This document shows, piece by piece, positions 57,397-64,000 of a DNA stretch of 64,000 nt. Origin of the DNA: Pseudomonas vanderleydeniana (lineage in GTDB: Bacteria; Pseudomonadota; Gammaproteobacteria; Pseudomonadales; Pseudomonadaceae); contig NZ_CP077093.1 of the NCBI RefSeq assembly GCF_014268755.2, positions 6,446,501-6,510,500 of the forward strand, written 5' to 3'. Below the pieces are notes generated by a model. The model did no database searches, was not told the origin of the DNA, and worked only from the letters and a program-made list of their open reading frames with translations. The translations under genes and the position numbers were made by a program. Each line of letters starts with the position of its first letter. Position 1 is the first letter of the stretch.

Positions 57397-59511
57397 TCAC
57401 TGTGTCTGTACCCGCTCCCCTGGCAACACCACCGAACCGCCCTCTGCCACCTTCTGCGCCCCCTCGTCCACCGACGGCGTCCGGCTGGGCAACATCACCT
57501 GCTGTGGATAAGTCTGCGCGAAGTGCACCCACGGGCTCTGGTCCACCAGCTTCTTCAGGCGCTCGTTGAATGCCCGGCTGACCGCATACTGCCCACCGGA
57601 CACGGTGCGGAACTGCGCCGTCAGCACCACGCCATTGAGGTCCATGCGATCCACCCCGAACACCTCCAGCGGCCCCTGCAGGTTGAACTTGAGGAAGCTG
57701 TCCTCGCTGATCATCCGCCCGGCCTCGCGGATCAGCGCGGTGGCCTTGTCGACATCGGTGTCGTAGGTGAACTGCACCGAGAAGAACGCGAAAGCGAATT
57801 GCCGCGACTGGTTGGTGACCGCCTTGATCTGGCCGAACGGCACCGAATGGACGAAGCCCTTGCCGTCGCGCAGGCGCAGGGTACGGATGGTCAGCCCCTC
57901 CACGGTACCGGCGTGACCGGAGTCGAGCACCACCCAGTCGCCGATGGACAGGGTGTCCTCGATGATGATGAACAGGCCGGTGATCACATCCTGCACCAAC
58001 TGTTGGGAACCGAAGCCGATCGCCAGCCCGACCACCCCGGCCCCCGCCAGCAGCGGCGCGACGTTGATCCCCAGGTTGGCCATGGTGGTGATGGTGCAGA
58101 TCACCACCAGGATGATCTTCACCGCATTGCGCAAGAGCGGCAGGATGGTTTTCACCCGCATGCTCGGCTGGCGCGACGAGCGCGGATTGACCGGCGGTTT
58201 CAACGCCTCCTGGATCGCCGTGTCGAGCACCACCCAGAGCAGCCAGGTCGCCAGCAGGATCAGGCCGATGCGGCTCAGGGCATCGCTGATTGCCCGACCG
58301 ACGGTGTTCTGCACGGCGAACTCGTAGAGCGACAGGCCCCAGATCCGCCCCAGCAGTTCGATGAAGGTCACCGCCAGGGCGATCCGCAGCAGCGCATGCA
58401 ACAGGCTCAGCAGGCGCTCCTTGTACACACTGCTGCGCTGGATCGCCTCGACGCTGCGGCCCTTGAACAGGTGCTGGATGATCGTGCTCAGAAACACCGT
58501 GCCGATCAGCAGCACCGTGGTCAGCAAGGCGCAGCGCAGGGCCTTCTGACTGTCCTCGCCGGCGCCGATCAGGTTCACCACCGAGACCAGTACCATCAGC
58601 AGGATCGGCCAGTACCAGAGGCCGGAGAAGATTCGCAGCGACTCCTGCAGGGCCGGCTGACGCAGGCGCTGGGCCAGCGACCGGTTGCGGATCAGATGGG
58701 CCACTGGCCGGCGCAGGCGGAACACCAGCACGCCAAAGAACAGCGAGGCGAACAGCCCGGTGAACACAGCGACGCTGCTGGTGATGTTGCCACCCAGCTG
58801 GCGGGCGATCTGCGGGCTGGTGAGCGCGTCGCTAAGGGCAGCGAGGAAACCGATCAGAAACAGCGGACGCGGGCTGTAGCTGCGGATGATGCGCACCGCC
58901 CGGCGCTTGTGGCCGAGGTCGAACAGCACGCTCAGGCACAGCAGCAAGCCGGTGGAGAACACCCCGCTGCTGGTGGCGTAGGCCAGGCACAGGGCCAGGG
59001 CGCGGCCCACCGAAACCGGCAGCAGATGGCTGGCGTAGAGGGTCAGCGGCAGGCTGGCCAAGGCAGGCAGCATGTAGGGCAGGATGTAATCGACCAAGGA
59101 ACGGCCGCGCTCGCGGTCGAGCAACAGCGGCTGCCGATTGAGCCGACGGGCGAAGAATCGGCCGAGCAGGCTCAGCGCGGCGAAACTGCCGATCCAGATC
59201 AACGACAGCAGGAGAAAGTCGGCCGCCACGCTCCAGGGCGAGCGTTCGACGGTCTGGCTGACCAGCCGATCCATTTCGTCGGCCGCCCGGTCGGCCCGCA
59301 GGCGCCAGGCGTCCAGCAGGTTGTCGTTGAGGTCGAGCTTGTCCTGGACTTCCTCGATGCTCGAACTCAGGGCACCGAGCAACCCACCCTGCACCAGCGG
59401 CTGGGGCGGGGCCTGGGACGTCGCGGCAGCAGGAGCGGCACCGACGCCGCCACTGACGAATAACAGGAAGATCGACAAGACAATGGCCAGCTTGAATCTG
59501 GGCACGGGCAT
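57397..59511 (-). CDS. MscS-family mechanosensitive channel (YbiO/MscM-like)
   Basis: This 704-residue inner-membrane protein has a signal peptide (residues 1-25). A periplasmic helical segment (about 40-95) is followed by about ten transmembrane helices (105-560). A C-terminal MscS core has the pore helix AGVVGLAIGFGSQQLVQDVITG at about 515-536 and the beta domain IEDTLSIGDWVVLDSGHAG after it. The long N-terminal part matches the YbiO class rather than the short MscS class. It releases ions or solutes under hypo-osmotic shock. Confidence 0.92.
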   Translation of the reverse strand: MPVPRFKLAIVLSIFLLFVSGGVGAAPAAATSQAPPQPLVQGGLLGALSSSIEEVQDKLDLNDNLLDAWRLRADRAADEMDRLVSQTVERSPWSVAADFLLLSLIWIGSFAALSLLGRFFARRLNRQPLLLDRERGRSLVDYILPYMLPALASLPLTLYASHLLPVSVGRALALCLAYATSSGVFSTGLLLCLSVLFDLGHKRRAVRIIRSYSPRPLFLIGFLAALSDALTSPQIARQLGGNITSSVAVFTGLFASLFFGVLVFRLRRPVAHLIRNRSLAQRLRQPALQESLRIFSGLWYWPILLMVLVSVVNLIGAGEDSQKALRCALLTTVLLIGTVFLSTIIQHLFKGRSVEAIQRSSVYKERLLSLLHALLRIALAVTFIELLGRIWGLSLYEFAVQNTVGRAISDALSRIGLILLATWLLWVVLDTAIQEALKPPVNPRSSRQPSMRVKTILPLLRNAVKIILVVICTITTMANLGINVAPLLAGAGVVGLAIGFGSQQLVQDVITGLFIIIEDTLSIGDWVVLDSGHAGTVEGLTIRTLRLRDGKGFVHSVPFGQIKAVTNQSRQFAFAFFSVQFTYDTDVDKATALIREAGRMISEDSFLKFNLQGPLEVFGVDRMDLNGVVLTAQFRTVSGGQYAVSRAFNERLKKLVDQSPWVHFAQTYPQQVMLPSRTPSVDEGAQKVAEGGSVVLPGERVQTQ

Positions 59512-59581
59512 AATTCCTCTTCAGCGGTCGCTGTAAGGAACTGAGTCCCGGGAGGCTGGCAAAGTTCGGTGCAAGATGGGT

Positions 59582-59809
59582 CTAGCGCCATCCGGCCGCT
59601 CCCTGAGGCACTTCGACACGGGCTGCCCGTACCAGTCCGAAGATCAGGCGACGGCCCGGTATGAGTCGCAGTAGTAGGTATTGCCCGAGACCTCGAGCTT
59701 GCGCCAGGTATTCAACGTTGAGGGATGAAACTTCACGCGCCTTGGTATCGATTTTCCCTCGTAGCACAGCGGCGTAGGCCTGCGCCGCCGAACTGATCCA
59801 CGATGCCAA
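59582..59809 (-). CDS. Possible small protein of 75 residues
   Basis: A frame starting at TTG 59809 runs to TAG at 59582. The predicted product contains KAREVSSLNVEYLAQARGL and the basic-hydrophobic YLLLRLIPGRRLIFGLV. Third codon positions are less GC-rich than in neighbours, and no good ribosome site is visible. It may be an old gene fragment or an accessory small protein. It occupies much of the 404-bp gap between the channel gene and ssb; the rest is non-coding. Confidence 0.28.
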   Translation of the reverse strand: MASWISSAAQAYAAVLRGKIDTKAREVSSLNVEYLAQARGLGQYLLLRLIPGRRLIFGLVRAARVEVPQGAAGWR

Positions 59810-59854
59810 TCAGAAGCGGAACCTCAATACAAATGACTGATTGCCAAGTAATAA

Positions 59855-59886
59855 AAAAGCGAAGCCAGGTCAGTGGCTTCGCTTTT
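59855..59886 (-). terminator. Intrinsic terminator of ssb
   Basis: AAAAGCGAAGCCA/TGGCTTCGCTTTT forms a 13-bp stem with a 6-nt loop. Read on the minus strand it is followed by TTTTTTAT, the expected U tract. It lies 30 nt beyond the ssb stop. Confidence 0.9.
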
Positions 59887-59915
59887 CAGGTTCTCAACGC
59901 TGGGAAAGCAGCGAC

Positions 59916-60422
59916 TTAGAACGGGATATCGTCATCAAAGCTGTCGAAGTCCGGAGCCGGCTGCGGCGCGGCCTGCTGTGGAGCTGGGCGCTGTGGAGCC
60001 TGCTGTGGACGCGGCGCCTGCTGGCGTGGTGCGGACTGCTGGTAGTTGTTGCCACCGCCCTGTTGGTCGCCCTGTTGTGGACGGCCACCCAGCAGCTGCA
60101 TGGTGCCCTGCATGTCGACGATGATCTCGGTGGTGTAGCGCTTGATCCCGTCCTTTTCCCACTCACGGGTCTGCAGCTTGCCTTCGATGTAGACCTGCGA
60201 ACCCTTGCGCAGGTATTCGCCGGCGATCTCGGCAACCTTGCCGAACATCGACACACGGTGCCACTCGGTCTTCTCGACCTTCTGGCCGGTCTGCTTGTCG
60301 GTCCACTGCTCGCTGGTCGCCAGACTCAGGTTGGTCACGGCGTTGCCGTTGGGCAGGTAGCGAACTTCGGGATCCTGGCCGCAAGTGCCGACCAATATGA
60401 CTTTGTTAACCCCACGGGCCAT
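59916..60422 (-). CDS. ssb: Single-stranded DNA-binding protein
   Basis: This 168-residue protein has the OB-fold domain (residues 1-110: [39 protein letters not shown]). A flexible Gln/Pro-rich linker (about 112-155) follows, then the acidic tip [11 protein letters not shown], which recruits partner repair enzymes. It coats single-stranded DNA in replication and repair. AGGAGAACGTT precedes ATG 60422. It is 9 nt downstream of the MFS gene, and uvrA lies beyond it, the usual Pseudomonas DNA-repair neighbourhood. Confidence 0.97.
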   Translation of the reverse strand: MARGVNKVILVGTCGQDPEVRYLPNGNAVTNLSLATSEQWTDKQTGQKVEKTEWHRVSMFGKVAEIAGEYLRKGSQVYIEGKLQTREWEKDGIKRYTTEIIVDMQGTMQLLGGRPQQGDQQGGGNNYQQSAPRQQAPRPQQAPQRPAPQQAAPQPAPDFDSFDDDIPF

Positions 60423-60431
60423 AACGTTCTC

Positions 60432-61829
60432 CTAGGCGTCGCACGCTGGCGAGGCCGGTTCATTGACCAGGCGCTCGAGGGTGGTGCGATCCAACAATTC
60501 GGTGTCCAGTTTGATGTAGATGGCGGCCTCTTCGGCTACGACCACTGCATCGGTTACCCCTACGACGGCTTTCAGGCGCTCGACCAGACCCGCTTCGCGG
60601 ATCGCCTCAGGCGATAACGGCAAGCGCAGGCTCGTCACATAGGGAGGTTCACGCATGGTAACAGCAAAGGCCAGCCAGAGGGCAGCCAGTGCGGCGCATC
60701 CGAGGAAGACCGCCGACAGACCGCCATGCTGAAACATCCAGCCGCCCAGAATACCGCCGAGTGCCGAGCCGAGGAACTGACTGGTGGAATACACCCCCAT
60801 CGCCGTGCCCTTGCCACCGGCTGGTGAAACCTTGCTGATCAGCGACGGCAACGAAGCCTCCAGCAGGTTGAAGGCGATGAAGAACACCACCGTACCGATC
60901 ACCAGGGCCCGCAAACCATTGCCGAACTCCCAGAAGAATAGCTCAGTGAGCATCAACGTCGTCACGGCGCCGAGTAAAACTCGTTTCATTTTGCGTTTCT
61001 TCTCGCCGTAGATGATGAACGGGATCATGGCGAAGAAGGAGATCAGCAAGGCGGTCAGGTACACCCACCAGTGTTGTTCCTTGGGCAGGCCGGCCCTTTC
61101 GACGAAGGCCAGCGGCAAGGCGACGAAGCTCGACATCAGCATCGCGTGCAACACGAAGATGCCCAGGTCCAGGCGCAGCAGGTCCGGGTGCTTGAGCGTC
61201 GGCACCAGCGCCTGGCGCGCCACGCCCGACTCGCGGTGCTGCAGCGGGCTGGTGGCCTTGGGCACCATGAAGGCAATGATCAGGATACCGACCAACGCCA
61301 TGCCACCGGTCGCCAGGAACAGCCCGGACAGGCCGAAGGCGCGGGTCAGCAGCGGACCAACGACCATCGCCACGGCGAACGACAAGCCGATGGTCATGCC
61401 GATCATGGCCATGGCCTTGGTACGGTGCTGCTCGCGGGTCAGGTCCGATAACAGTGCCATGACCGCTGCGGAAATCGCCCCGGCACCCTGCAGGATGCGT
61501 CCGGCGATCACGCCCCAGATCGAATGGGCGTTGGCCGCCAGCAGGCTGCCGAGAGCGAAGACGATCAGGCCCAGGTAGATCACCGGCCGTCGACCGATGC
61601 GGTCGGAAATGATTCCGAACGGGATCTGGAACAGGGCCTGGGTCAGGCCGTAGGCACCAATGGCCAGGCCGATCAGCGCGGGGGTCGCGCCTGCCAGATC
61701 CATCCCGTAGGTCGCCAGGACCGGCAACACCATGAACATGCCAAGCATACGGAACGCGAACACCAGGGCCAGGCCGCTTGCCGCGCGGGTCTCGCCGCTA
61801 CTCATGCGTTCGCTGTGGGGATCGTGCAT
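60432..61829 (-). CDS. YajR-type MFS transporter
   Basis: This 465-residue transporter has about 12 transmembrane helices (residues 18-395). The MFS motif GIISDRIGRRPVIYLGL is at about 72-88. The soluble C-terminal extension (about 400-465) has SLRLPLSPEAIREAGL and AIYIKLDTELLDRTTLE, which resembles the ferredoxin-like YAM domain of E. coli YajR. The substrate is unknown. GAGG precedes ATG 61829. Divergent from uvrA. Confidence 0.85.
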   Translation of the reverse strand: MHDPHSERMSSGETRAASGLALVFAFRMLGMFMVLPVLATYGMDLAGATPALIGLAIGAYGLTQALFQIPFGIISDRIGRRPVIYLGLIVFALGSLLAANAHSIWGVIAGRILQGAGAISAAVMALLSDLTREQHRTKAMAMIGMTIGLSFAVAMVVGPLLTRAFGLSGLFLATGGMALVGILIIAFMVPKATSPLQHRESGVARQALVPTLKHPDLLRLDLGIFVLHAMLMSSFVALPLAFVERAGLPKEQHWWVYLTALLISFFAMIPFIIYGEKKRKMKRVLLGAVTTLMLTELFFWEFGNGLRALVIGTVVFFIAFNLLEASLPSLISKVSPAGGKGTAMGVYSTSQFLGSALGGILGGWMFQHGGLSAVFLGCAALAALWLAFAVTMREPPYVTSLRLPLSPEAIREAGLVERLKAVVGVTDAVVVAEEAAIYIKLDTELLDRTTLERLVNEPASPACDA

Positions 61830-61942
61830 GGAAAAACCTCGTGTGAACCGGCGGCGATTCTATCAGTCCCATCGTTTGAGCGGGTATAGGGTGACGCTTT
61901 GTCGCTCACTCGTTCAGCATCCTGTCATGCAAGGCTGCAATG

Positions 61943-61987
61943 CTGTATCTCGATAGTGTGCATCCATCCAGTATTTAGTCTTATACT
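61943..61987 (+). promoter_or_regulatory. Possible LexA box and promoter of uvrA
   Basis: CTGTATCTCGATAGTG (61943-61958) has one perfect half and one diverged half of the LexA operator CTGTAT-N4-ATACAG. TATACT (61982-61987) is a good -10, 33 bp before the uvrA start. SOS control of uvrA is established in relatives; the site itself is weak. Confidence 0.45.
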
Positions 61988-62019
61988 CCTGCCTTTACCG
62001 CCCGCCGTGCGAGGCCACT

Positions 62020-64000
<1,981 letters not shown>

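Overview
The window is high-GC chromosomal DNA of a fluorescent Pseudomonas, most likely in or near the P. putida group. The gene order (ppa, xseB-ispA-dxs, the nrdR-rib-nusB-thiL-pgpA block, selA/selB with a nitrate-respiration-type formate dehydrogenase, ssb and uvrA) matches the Pseudomonas core layout, and the spacers carry Pseudomonas-type REP/REPIN repeats. There is no prophage, CRISPR array, rRNA or intact insertion sequence. The only tRNA is tRNA-Sec.

Layout. 0.2-2.4 kb: a DedA membrane protein, an MtfA-type zinc peptidase and inorganic pyrophosphatase. 2.5-8.6 kb: a CI/LexA-like repressor with an apparently leaderless mRNA, a spacer that may hold a small RNA, a GGDEF-EAL protein overlapping a leucine-rich-repeat gene, and a second diguanylate cyclase. 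8.6-19.0 kb (minus strand): the six-gene magABCDEF operon around a bacterial alpha-2-macroglobulin, with a REPIN between magB and magC. 19.4-22.5 kb: xseB-ispA-dxs (isoprenoid precursors). 22.7-30.6 kb (minus strand): riboflavin synthesis genes (ribD, ribE, ribBA, ribH, ribA) with nrdR, nusB, thiL and pgpA. 30.7-36.4 kb: a YbaY-type lipoprotein, a methyltransferase, a CnoX thioredoxin, an HTH regulator divergent from an alanine/sodium symporter, and an asparaginase.

36.6-45.8 kb (minus strand) is a compact selenium and formate unit. fdoG (with an in-frame Sec UGA followed by a SECIS-like hairpin), fdoH, fdoI, fdhE, selA, selB and tRNA-Sec lie together, so the selenoenzyme and the machinery for decoding its UGA are adjacent. 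46.4-49.8 kb is a zinc-starvation type operon (DUF2796 protein, ABC ATPase, permease, DUF3299) behind a Zur-like box. 50.0-50.7 kb is an OmpW/OprG porin with an Anr-like site. 50.8-59.5 kb holds two sugar-nucleotide/SDR genes, the giant helicase Lhr, a MITE-like element that supplies the lhr stop codon, and an MscS-family channel. 59.9-64 kb holds ssb, a YajR-type MFS transporter and the start of uvrA, which runs off the window.

The most interesting locus is the mag operon. MagD lacks the thioester cysteine. MagC looks like an NlpC/P60-type Cys/His protein. MagE combines an SxxK motif, a SpoIID-like segment and a C-terminal HEXXH motif. Together they suggest an envelope complex that works on or senses peptidoglycan, rather than only a protease trap. 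Functions are read from motifs and family knowledge; no searches could be run.
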